A stretch of DNA of 64,000 nt from an uncultured Candidatus Saccharibacteria bacterium (GTDB taxonomy: Bacteria; Patescibacteriota; Saccharimonadia; Saccharimonadales; Saccharimonadaceae), in NCBI GenBank assembly GCA_938041435.1, contig CALISR010000014.1, positions 62,001-126,000 of the forward strand, written 5' to 3'. The position numbers and the translations under genes are program-made. The notes under the pieces are model-generated. The model did not search any database and was not told the origin of the DNA. It was given only the letters and a program-made list of their open reading frames with translations. Below, in pieces: positions 45,805 to 53,321 of this stretch; positions within the stretch are counted from its first letter, which is position 1; every line of letters begins with the position of its first letter.

Positions 45805-46473
45805 TTAATCCGTTATCCGTACTCCCATAAAATTCGCCCACTCAGTATACCCTCGAGTTCCATCACTGAGTATCGGGCGTACGATACGGATATCGATTCG
45901 GTCGATGCGGAACCCAGCCTCCTCAAGCATGCGACGCGGGATGTCTATTGTCTTGTAATGCTGAAAGAATCGCCCAGACTGTGCATAGTCGGTAGCTGTT
46001 AAACGCTCAAAGCGGAGTCCCTGATCGGATATAGCAAAATTTGCAAGGAATGCGCCACCAGGAATAAGGGCGGCACGGATTGACGCAAGGACAGTGGGAA
46101 GGTCTTCTTGCCTGAGGTGTATGAGACTGGCAAGGGCAAACACACCAGCAAAGCTGTTATTATAATCTAGTTGTCTCATGTCAAGGCATCGAGCTGTTAC
46201 TTTTGCTGATGCTCCTCGATGGTGTAACTCTTCTATCATTGCTGGGCTATTGTCGACGGCCTCGACGTCATAGCCTTGTGAGGCAAAATATCGACTATAC
46301 TGGCCTGGCCCACAACCTAGGTCAAGAACTCGGCCATGCGGTGGAAGCATTGCAACAAACGAACGCGCAAGGTCTTCATTGATAACTTCAACGCCATCTT
46401 TCAAACCATACGTCGGCGCTAAACGGTTGTAAGCGGCGAGGGAAGAATTATATAGTGCTGTAATTTCTTGCAT
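45805..46473 (-). CDS. class I SAM-dependent methyltransferase
   Basis: The 222-residue product has the motif I loop VLDLGCGPGQYSRYFASQG, the acidic motif II VEAVDNSPAMIE, and motif IV-like FAGVFALASLIHL. This is the small Methyltransf_11/25 type acting on small molecules or lipids; the substrate is unknown. The ATG at 46473 follows AAAAAGGAGA with 6-nt spacing; the frame extends upstream but those residues are not family-like. It is divergent from the DUF2797 gene. Confidence 0.88.
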   Translation of the reverse strand: MQEITALYNSSLAAYNRLAPTYGLKDGVEVINEDLARSFVAMLPPHGRVLDLGCGPGQYSRYFASQGYDVEAVDNSPAMIEELHHRGASAKVTARCLDMRQLDYNNSFAGVFALASLIHLRQEDLPTVLASIRAALIPGGAFLANFAISDQGLRFERLTATDYAQSGRFFQHYKTIDIPRRMLEEAGFRIDRIDIRIVRPILSDGTRGYTEWANFMGVRITD

Positions 46474-46557
46474 GTTGAGTCTCCTTTTTCTATAGTAGCA
46501 GACAATTTTCGTGCTAACCATCACTATAATGGTATAGTATGTGAACAGCATATATTG

Positions 46558-47454
46558 ATGCGGTCTTGTAAAGAAATGACAGACATGGATATATTTTGCG
46601 GAATAACGTGGAAAAATAACGGTAATCCTCATTACGAGATCATCCGTAATGGTGTCATTACTGCGATCAACTTGTCCGCCGGAATCCCAATATCACAGAG
46701 GGGCGAACGGCACTGCACTGGCTATTATGACTTTTCTTATGGCACTACTGGAGCACATACTCCTTGCCCGCATGCCACTCAGGTGACCAAAGGACATCAA
46801 TGTCGGTCTTGTCAGTTTCAAGAAGGTTTCGTAGCGCTACACAACACTAAACACCTGAATGCTGTGCCGCTACAACTACGCAGCTACGTATCCCAAGAGC
46901 ATTACCTCTATTTGGCTGCTTTTGGAGGTGGGGTTGTAAAAGTTGGTACAGCTGCACGATCACGCCATCCAGCCCGTTGGTACGAACAGGGCGCGTTGGC
47001 AGCTATGAGGATTGCGAGCCGACCTGACGGAATAGCTATCCGTCAACTGGAATCTAGAATATCGCACGCTCATGGTATCGCGCAGACAGTTCGCGGTAAT
47101 TTGAAGACCAATCTTATCTCTACTCTGCCTTCTGCAGAACAGGTAACGGCTGATTTGCATGCTGTTTCTCAGCTAATTGCAGATGACCGGGATGTCTCAG
47201 TTTCAGGCACGATTTGGTGCGATATGCTGCCGACGATCGTCAACCTGAAACAGAAGTCTGAAGAATGTCGCATCCTGCCTGCTGGTTCGATGTCATGGAG
47301 CCTCCTTGACGGACCTTATGCAATTGGCCAGTGCTTAATTTGGCATGGTCAGTTGAGCAATTATTTGCTAGACATAAAGCCCCTTGTCGGACGGAGTGTC
47401 GTGTTTACAGACGTAGGCGAAGGTGAAACTCCTTTACAGATGTCGTTATTTTGA
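46558..47454 (+). CDS. DUF2797 protein
   Basis: About 298 residues. The conserved DUF2797 features are RHCTGYYDF, CPHATQVTKGHQCRSCQFQEGF (quoted in part; CP plus CxxC, a likely zinc site), YLAAFGGGVVKVGTA and HPARWYEQGALAAMRI. That last part resembles a GIY-YIG-like core (LYLA, KVG, R..RW). The role is unknown; a nucleic-acid function is inferred from the fold hint. The start is unsure: ATGs at 46558, 46576 and 46585 are all possible, with TATAGT at about 46530. Confidence 0.85.
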   Translation: MRSCKEMTDMDIFCGITWKNNGNPHYEIIRNGVITAINLSAGIPISQRGERHCTGYYDFSYGTTGAHTPCPHATQVTKGHQCRSCQFQEGFVALHNTKHLNAVPLQLRSYVSQEHYLYLAAFGGGVVKVGTAARSRHPARWYEQGALAAMRIASRPDGIAIRQLESRISHAHGIAQTVRGNLKTNLISTLPSAEQVTADLHAVSQLIADDRDVSVSGTIWCDMLPTIVNLKQKSEECRILPAGSMSWSLLDGPYAIGQCLIWHGQLSNYLLDIKPLVGRSVVFTDVGEGETPLQMSLF

Positions 47455-47570
47455 TAAATCAAATTTTAACATCTTTCATCTGACTACACGCTACAACTGT
47501 AAGAGCCTGCGCACTGTGTATACGTACTACCTCCAGTCGGCGACACGCCGATGAGCCCCACAACACGAAT

Positions 47571-47596
47571 AACGCCCACCCTGGTGGGTGAGCGTT
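47571..47596 (-). terminator. terminator downstream of tRNA-Leu(CAG)
   Basis: AACGCCCACCC (47571-47581) and GGGTGAGCGTT (47586-47596) form an 11-bp stem with one wobble pair and loop TGGT. On the minus strand it is followed by ATTC. It lies about 65 nt after the tRNA. Confidence 0.55.
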
Positions 47597-47660
47597 GTTC
47601 AACATCTGGAACCGCAACCCAGCCTGTTTCGACTGGGATAGATTTAGATAAGAGCTTGCT

Positions 47661-47747
47661 TGGTACGGATGAGAGGACTTGAACCTCCACGCCCCGCAGG
47701 GCACTAGCACCTGAAGCTAGCGCGTCTACCAATTCCGCCACATCCGC
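47661..47747 (-). tRNA. tRNA-Leu(CAG)
   Basis: The minus strand gives GCGGATG/CATCCGT for the acceptor stem, D-arm GGCGGAATTGGTAGACGC and anticodon stem CTAGC/GCTAG. The loop TTCAGGT gives anticodon CAG. A long variable arm and T-arm GGTTCAAGTCC follow. CCA is encoded. The first acceptor pair is G-T. Confidence 0.95.
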
Positions 47748-47881
47748 AGATATACGCACCGCAGGCTCTTACCGTGTATTGTATACGAATTTCGGCCTTG
47801 CGTAAAGAGTTTTGTGATACAATCAGGTAAATAAACTGTGGCGGGTCTGCCACTATTTTACGTTATGTAAGGAGTAATGAT

Positions 47882-48244
47882 ATGACCTCTACCCATTCAT
47901 CGTCCCAAAAGTTCGACAAACTAGAGTGGATACAACAAAAGATCAAAGAAACCCGAAAGGAGTGCGGCACCGCCAACTCGGGCGAAGCTGAAAACAAGCA
48001 GTGTGCTGAGGTGTGCCAACGGGTGGTTGGTGCGCTGGGCGCAATTGCCATGCGACCGAGTGAGAGCCTCACACTGTATACGGCAAGCTGCACGCTGTAC
48101 GGCCTTGCTATATCATCACGCAGTGGGTGGTCCACACAGGGTGAGCTTACCGAAGAGGGCATCCGCATCATTCGCAAGATCAGTGGCATGACGCAGCAGT
48201 CCGTCGAAGAAAATAATACTGATACCATAGGAATAGCAGCATAA
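47882..48244 (+). CDS. small soluble protein of unknown family
   Basis: The 120-residue product has no membrane segment. It is helical, with four cysteines (KECGTAN, KQCAEVCQ, ASCTLYG) in the first two thirds. AAGGAG lies 7 nt before the ATG, so translation is well supported. The SpoU gene begins 8 bp after its stop, so both are probably one transcript. No family is recognised. Confidence 0.65.
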   Translation: MTSTHSSSQKFDKLEWIQQKIKETRKECGTANSGEAENKQCAEVCQRVVGALGAIAMRPSESLTLYTASCTLYGLAISSRSGWSTQGELTEEGIRIIRKISGMTQQSVEENNTDTIGIAA

Positions 48245-48252
48245 TATCATCA

Positions 48253-48819
48253 ATGAGTACTATAGAGCCCACCGCTGCACTAGCCGCAGCCGACCGTCGC
48301 AATGTGGTAGACCGCTATAAAGGGCTATCTCACCAAGCGATCGTTGCCGATCTTGATGAGCATGGCTCGGCACTTCATATTGCGATTGATAATGTGGTGC
48401 GCGATTTCAACATGGGGACGATCGTCCGCAGCGCTAATGCCTTTGGGGTGCGGCATGTCCATATCATTGGTCGGCGGCAGTGGAATAAGCGTGGTGCGAT
48501 GATGACGGACACGTATCTGCACGTGCATTATCACCAAACGGTTGAAGATTTCTTACAGGCTATTGCTGACCGGCCGCTCATTGCGGTCGATAATGTTGCC
48601 GGTTCACGGCCACTTCACTCGGTTGCGCTGCCACGTAGTGCCGTGCTTTTGTTTGGGGCAGAGGGGCCTGGTATCCGTCCCGAGCTGCTTGAGCGGGCTA
48701 CGGGTATTGTTGCAATTGAGCAGTTTGGTAGTACGCGTAGCCTCAATGTCGGCGTAGCAGCGGGTATTGCGATGTATGCCTGGGTGCAGCAGCATCGGCT
48801 ATGCTCGGATCAGGAGTAG
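48253..48819 (+). CDS. SpoU/TrmH family RNA 2'-O-methyltransferase (second copy)
   Basis: The 188-residue SPOUT methyltransferase has motif 1 DNVVRDFNMGTIVRSANAFG, motif 2 VLLFGAEGPGIRPELLE, and motif 3 IEQFGSTRSLNVGVAAGIAM. It is clearly different in sequence from the 6853 gene, so the two are distinct orthology groups. The RNA target is not known. It follows the 120-residue gene with an 8-bp gap. Confidence 0.9.
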   Translation: MSTIEPTAALAAADRRNVVDRYKGLSHQAIVADLDEHGSALHIAIDNVVRDFNMGTIVRSANAFGVRHVHIIGRRQWNKRGAMMTDTYLHVHYHQTVEDFLQAIADRPLIAVDNVAGSRPLHSVALPRSAVLLFGAEGPGIRPELLERATGIVAIEQFGSTRSLNVGVAAGIAMYAWVQQHRLCSDQE

Positions 48820-48957
48820 AGATTCTACTTTCTTTACTCTTTTTTCAAACATACGGTAGCGAAGGGATATAATAGCGCTGCGTGATGGTGCTATAGAGCA
48901 GTGAATCCGGCCAAGGGCTTGTTTTTCCATGCCGTTTATGCAAAAATAGCAGTAACT

Positions 48958-50301
48958 ATGACAAAGCTTTCATCGGAATCATATCGGGGGGCGCGGGATT
49001 GGTATCCGGAAGATCTTCGCGTGCGCAAATACATCTTTCAGACCTGGCGTCATGTCGCCAAGAGCTACGGCTACGAAGAATACGATGCACCACTGCTTGA
49101 GCCGGTTGAAGTGTATGCCGCCAAGAGTGGTGACGAATTAGTGAATGACCAGACGTATCAGTTTATTGATCGTGGCGATCGACAGGTAGCGATCCGTCCT
49201 GAGATGACACCGAGCGTAAGCCGGATGATTGCCAAGCACCGCCAAGAGATCGCCTATCCAGCGCGTTGGTTTAGTATTGCCCAGTTTATGCGCTATGAGC
49301 GACCACAACGGGGGCGAGAGCGTGAATTTTGGCAGATGAATGTCGATATATTTGGTGTTGATAACATGCAGGCCGAGGCCGAGATTATCGCACTTGGTAG
49401 CCGTATCATGAAGGCCTTTGGCGCGACGGACGACATGTACACTATTCGCATCAACAATCGCCAGTTGATCAACCTTATGATGGCGCAGTTTCTCGAGCTC
49501 GATGCCGTGCAGGCTCAGCTGATGATCCGGCTGTTTGATCGTAAGAACAAGATTCCACCACAGGCCTTTCGCGATCAGGCGATTGAGATCTTTGGTGAGG
49601 CAGCAGCACCGGTCGGCTTACAGCGGATTGCTCAGCTCTTGACGGCACGTACTATGGCCGATCTCCCCGAATCGATTCGCGATAGTGAGGCAGTGCGCGA
49701 TGTGCAGCGACTCTTTACACTACTTGAGCGTAGTGGCGTAACAAATGCTATCTTCGATATCACGCTCATGCGTGGACTAGATTATTACACGGGTACAGTG
49801 TTTGAGTTCTTCGACACTCATCCAGATAATAACCGTTCGCTCTTTGGTGGTGGGCGCTATGATGGCTTAGTGGGGATGTTTGGCGCTGAGCCTATCAGTG
49901 CGGTCGGCTTTGCACCAGGCCTATCAATGATGCAGCTCTTTCTCGAGGCGCATCAGCTGCTACCAGAGTTTAGTTCCACAACCGATATTTATATGATCGT
50001 CCTTGGCGGGGCAATGCGCGGTGCGCTAGAGCTAGCGGACGACCTGCGCGATGAGGACGTCAATGTGGAAGTCGATTTCACTGGCCGCAAACTAGATAAG
50101 CAGCTCAAGGCAGCGATCAAGAAACAGATTCCATATTTCCTCTTTGTTGGTGAGGATGAGCTGGAGAACGAGATTTACACCCTCAAGAATATTGCGACGA
50201 GCGAGGAGCAAAAGCTCAGTCTGGAGCGCGTCGTCAGTGCCGTTAAGGATTATCGTCGTCAGCCATCACGCAGTGAAGACGATGACTTTGATTTATCGTA
50301 G
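48958..50301 (+). CDS. hisS: histidyl-tRNA synthetase
   Basis: The 447-residue class II synthetase charges tRNA-His. It shows GARDWYPEDLRVRKYIFQTW, motif 2 FMRYERPQRGREREFWQMN, the His-specific LMRGLDYYTGTVFEF, LFGGGRYDGLVGMFG, and the C-terminal anticodon-binding domain. I chose the ATG at 48958, because MTKLSSESYRGARDW fits the family. The frame stays open upstream to 48901. TATAAT lies at about 48869-48874. Confidence 0.95.
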   Translation: MTKLSSESYRGARDWYPEDLRVRKYIFQTWRHVAKSYGYEEYDAPLLEPVEVYAAKSGDELVNDQTYQFIDRGDRQVAIRPEMTPSVSRMIAKHRQEIAYPARWFSIAQFMRYERPQRGREREFWQMNVDIFGVDNMQAEAEIIALGSRIMKAFGATDDMYTIRINNRQLINLMMAQFLELDAVQAQLMIRLFDRKNKIPPQAFRDQAIEIFGEAAAPVGLQRIAQLLTARTMADLPESIRDSEAVRDVQRLFTLLERSGVTNAIFDITLMRGLDYYTGTVFEFFDTHPDNNRSLFGGGRYDGLVGMFGAEPISAVGFAPGLSMMQLFLEAHQLLPEFSSTTDIYMIVLGGAMRGALELADDLRDEDVNVEVDFTGRKLDKQLKAAIKKQIPYFLFVGEDELENEIYTLKNIATSEEQKLSLERVVSAVKDYRRQPSRSEDDDFDLS

Positions 50302-50453
50302 TGTCACCATGTGCGTCTCTGTTGCAACTGTAGTTCATCTCTGTTAGCTTCTCGTTTTGCTCGTCTTGCGAAACAGCATATATACACATGCATATTTGGG
50401 TCTGTCGCATGCCTATTTCACACTGCCAGCGACATATGATACAATAACCAACT

Positions 50454-51743
50454 ATGAAGACGACACTAGACCACCTATCAGACACCAAAGTACGCGCCAC
50501 GATTACCGTCGGTGCAGACGAACTGGAGGCAGCTCGCCAGGTTGCTTTGCGTAAACTCGCCAAGACGACTAAAGTTGATGGTTTCCGCAAAGGCCATGCC
50601 CCACTCGAGTTGGTTGCAAAGAATACCAATCCAGAACACCTCGCTGAGGAGACGCTAAACAATGCCCTGAGCAAAGCAGTTGCTGCAGCCTTCCTCGAGA
50701 GTGACGTGCAGGTGCTTGAACGCCCAGAGGTGGAGATTAAGAAGTTTGTGCCTGGTAGTGAGCTGGAGTTTACTGCTGAGGCAGAGGTTATGCCCACGAT
50801 TACTCTCGGTGACTATAAGAAACTCAAGCTCAAGCCAGCCAAGATAACCGTTACGCCAGAAGAAGTAACGGAGATCCTTGACCGGATTCGCCATAGCATG
50901 GCCGAGCGTACGGACACTGATGAAGCAGCCCAGGACGGCGATGAGGTGACGATTGACTTTGTCGGTAAGCGCGATGGTACGCCTTTTGCTGGTGGCACCG
51001 GGAAAGATTATCCGCTTGTGCTCGGCAGCAAGTCATTCATTCCAGGCTTCGAAGAGGCATTGATTGGCCTCAAGGCTGGTGAAACGAAGGCGGTTGAACT
51101 TACCTTTCCGAAGGACTACCATGCGAGCGAACTAGCTGGGCAAGCAGTCGTTTTTGACACGACCGTCAAGAAGGTCAAGAAAGTGACACTGCCTGAGCTG
51201 ACTGATGAGTTTGCTGCAAAGGTTGGGCCATTTACTTCTATTGATGACCTCAAGAAAGATATCGAGAAGGAAATTACTGCGCAAAAGCAACGTGAAGCAG
51301 ATGACGAGCTGCGCGACGTAGCCGTCAAGCAATTGGCCGATGCCAGTACAGTAGCCATCCCGGAGGTATTGCGAGCTGACCAGCTTCGCTCGATTGAGCA
51401 AGACTTGGTGCAGAACCTCGCTCATCGTGGTCGCACCCTTGAGCAGTACCTTGCCGAGAAGGAATATAAGGACAAAGACGAGTGGATCGAGAAGGAGGCT
51501 AAGCCAGCGGCCGATGAGCGCATTAAGGCTGGACTTGTCCTGGCTGAGTTGAGCAAGGCTGAGAAGATCGAAGCCACAGCAGAGGAGCTACAAGAGCGCA
51601 TCAGTGCCTTCAAGCAACAGTACGCCAATGATGCAACTATGGTGGCACGCTTTGATGAGCCAGAGGTGCAGCACGAGATTGCCAACCGCCTCTTGACAGA
51701 GAAGACGATCGGCTGGCTGGTGGCGCAGAATACTAAGAAGTAG
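50454..51743 (+). CDS. tig: trigger factor
   Basis: The 429-residue ribosome-associated chaperone and prolyl isomerase has three parts. The N-terminal domain has the ribosome-binding signature GFRKGHAP (usual GFRxGxxP). The FKBP-like domain (about residues 155-240) shows GDEVTIDFVGKRDGTPFAGG and FIPGFEEALIGLKAGE. The C-terminal chaperone domain is helical. TACAAT (50440-50445) lies 8 nt before the ATG with no ribosome-binding site. clpP follows, the common tig-clpP order, but here clpP has its own CIRCE promoter. Confidence 0.96.
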   Translation: MKTTLDHLSDTKVRATITVGADELEAARQVALRKLAKTTKVDGFRKGHAPLELVAKNTNPEHLAEETLNNALSKAVAAAFLESDVQVLERPEVEIKKFVPGSELEFTAEAEVMPTITLGDYKKLKLKPAKITVTPEEVTEILDRIRHSMAERTDTDEAAQDGDEVTIDFVGKRDGTPFAGGTGKDYPLVLGSKSFIPGFEEALIGLKAGETKAVELTFPKDYHASELAGQAVVFDTTVKKVKKVTLPELTDEFAAKVGPFTSIDDLKKDIEKEITAQKQREADDELRDVAVKQLADASTVAIPEVLRADQLRSIEQDLVQNLAHRGRTLEQYLAEKEYKDKDEWIEKEAKPAADERIKAGLVLAELSKAEKIEATAEELQERISAFKQQYANDATMVARFDEPEVQHEIANRLLTEKTIGWLVAQNTKK

Positions 51744-51770
51744 CAGATAGTACAGCTCGCATAGCAGAAA

Positions 51771-51812
51771 TTAGCACTCTATATTGACGAGTGCTAATTT
51801 TCTCGTTACAAT
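51771..51812 (+). promoter_or_regulatory. CIRCE operator overlapping the clpP promoter
   Basis: TTAGCACTC-N9-GAGTGCTAA (51771-51797), with arms extendable to 12 bp, is a perfect CIRCE. -35 TTGACG (51784-51789) lies inside it and -10 TACAAT (51807-51812) follows a 17-bp spacer. The layout is identical to the clpC promoter, so both should be under the same HrcA repressor. Confidence 0.93.
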
Positions 51813-51818
51813 AGTACT

Positions 51819-52427
51819 ATGATGAAACCGAATGATTACCTAGTGCCCAACGTCATTGTCCGCACGCGTGATGGTGAGCGTGGCTATGATATATACTCGC
51901 GTTTGCTCGAGGATCGCATTATCTTCCTCGGCGAAGAAGTGACTGAGATGACAGCCAATGTCGTTGTCGCGCAGCTTCTCCATCTTGCCAATGAAAATCC
52001 AGACAAAGACATCCAGCTCTATATCAACAGCCCTGGTGGCAGTGTGTATGACGGCCTCGCAATCTACGATACTATGCAATACATCGCGCCAGATGTGCAG
52101 ACGATTGGCATTGGTCTGCAGGCAAGCATGGGTGCCTTCTTGCTTAGTAGCGGTGCGAAGGGTAAACGCTTTGTCTTGCCTAATGCCCGCGTGATGATCC
52201 ACCAGCCTAGCAGTGGTACGCGCGGCAAAGTAACAGACCAAGAAATTAGCTTACGCGAGAGCATCGCCCTCAAGGAGCGGCTAGCCACCATTATGGCGGA
52301 CAATACTGGCCAGAAACTCGATAAAATCAAGGCTGATATGGAGCGTGACTACTGGCTGAGTGCAGCAGATGCCGTAGCGTATGGCCTGGCTGATGAGGTG
52401 ATTGGCCAGCGCGCAAACGCAAAATAG
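51819..52427 (+). CDS. clpP: ATP-dependent Clp protease proteolytic subunit
   Basis: The 202-residue serine protease forms the ClpP barrel. The catalytic Ser103 is in QASMGAFLLSSG and His128 is in MIHQPSSGTRGK, with the Asp near the end (MERDYWLSAADAVAYGLAD). The IYINSPGGSVYDGLAIYD block is intact. The partner ATPase ClpC is encoded at 24006 under the same kind of operator. The ATG lies 6 nt after TACAAT, so the mRNA is leaderless. Confidence 0.97.
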   Translation: MMKPNDYLVPNVIVRTRDGERGYDIYSRLLEDRIIFLGEEVTEMTANVVVAQLLHLANENPDKDIQLYINSPGGSVYDGLAIYDTMQYIAPDVQTIGIGLQASMGAFLLSSGAKGKRFVLPNARVMIHQPSSGTRGKVTDQEISLRESIALKERLATIMADNTGQKLDKIKADMERDYWLSAADAVAYGLADEVIGQRANAK

Positions 52428-52459
52428 CACGAGTAGCTGCTTTGTGCTATAGTAAGGCT

Positions 52460-53059
52460 ATGACACAACATAGCGACCAATCGGCAACCCAGTCTATAAA
52501 CACTCCATCTCAAGCAAAAAAACCACGACGCTTCCGTCTACGGCGTATGACTGTCGTTATGTTGGTAACAATCGTATTGACTATTACCTGTATGGCGGCG
52601 CTTGCCTTTTTCTATCAGGCCAAGCGAGACACTAAGGAGCTTATGCGCACCCAAACCGTTATGGGAGATGTATTAGCGCGTGCGGCTGACTACTCATCAG
52701 GGAAGGCGATATCGTGGGATAATTATGCAATGGGTAGCGTGTCTGGTGTTATTGCCACGCAGGCTGAGCGTGAGCAACTACTCGCAAAGAATCCATTTGT
52801 CAATTGTCCAGGCCAGTGCGATGGTTGGTTGTCGGTGGCTGACGCTAAACGCCGAGATCAGACAATTGACGAAGGGTTCTCGCTATCACCGTCAACAGAA
52901 GAGGGTGTGTTTCTACAGTATGTTCGTGAGGTGCTGCAAGATCCAAGCACAAAGTGTGCTCTTTGGAATCACGGACCAGTCCAAAAGTTGTGTATATCTC
53001 CCAAAACAGGGCGATATGTATACAATGTCAGCGGGCACGCTCGAGGCTTGTATGAGTGA
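52460..53059 (+). CDS. membrane-anchored four-cysteine protein (paralogue of the 45214 gene)
   Basis: The 199-residue product has a Lys/Arg-rich start (AKKPRRFRLRR), one membrane helix (about residues 30-54) and an exported domain. It carries FVNCPGQCDGWLSVADAKRR, FLQYVREVLQDPSTKCALWN and LCISPKTGRYVYNVSG, in the same order and spacing type as the 45214 protein. Outside these blocks the two are very different. TATAGT ends 6 nt before the ATG at 52460. It follows clpP closely but has this promoter of its own. The function is unknown. Confidence 0.75.
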   Translation: MTQHSDQSATQSINTPSQAKKPRRFRLRRMTVVMLVTIVLTITCMAALAFFYQAKRDTKELMRTQTVMGDVLARAADYSSGKAISWDNYAMGSVSGVIATQAEREQLLAKNPFVNCPGQCDGWLSVADAKRRDQTIDEGFSLSPSTEEGVFLQYVREVLQDPSTKCALWNHGPVQKLCISPKTGRYVYNVSGHARGLYE

Positions 53060-53115
53060 GAATCATTATACGTAGCTCCTAGTATAGATTTTTGAAATTT
53101 CAAACAGAAAAATGC

Positions 53116-53145
53116 TTGACGCACTCGCAGCTCATTCGCTATAAT
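53116..53145 (+). promoter_or_regulatory. rpoB promoter
   Basis: TTGACG (53116-53121), an 18-bp spacer and TATAAT (53140-53145) form a strong promoter. It leaves a leader of about 170 nt before the rpoB start at 53322, in contrast to the many leaderless genes here. Confidence 0.75.
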
Positions 53146-53321
53146 GAGATGTTAATGAAGGTTGTGTAATATGGGTTAGGTGCGGACTACGCCGGTGGCG
53201 TGGCGTTTTAGTGTGCGAAAACTTATATTGAGTAAAGCTTCGGTGCCACAACAAATGCACGAGCAGGGTTTTGGAGTCCTTACGCGTGCGGATAGATAAC
53301 AATAATTCAAGAGGAGTTTAC

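Noticed and set aside
47484..47759. Minus-strand 91-codon frame over tRNA-Leu(CAG)
   Set aside because: It is a translation of the tRNA and its terminator; the N-terminal residues are the typical artefact of a tRNA-Leu gene.
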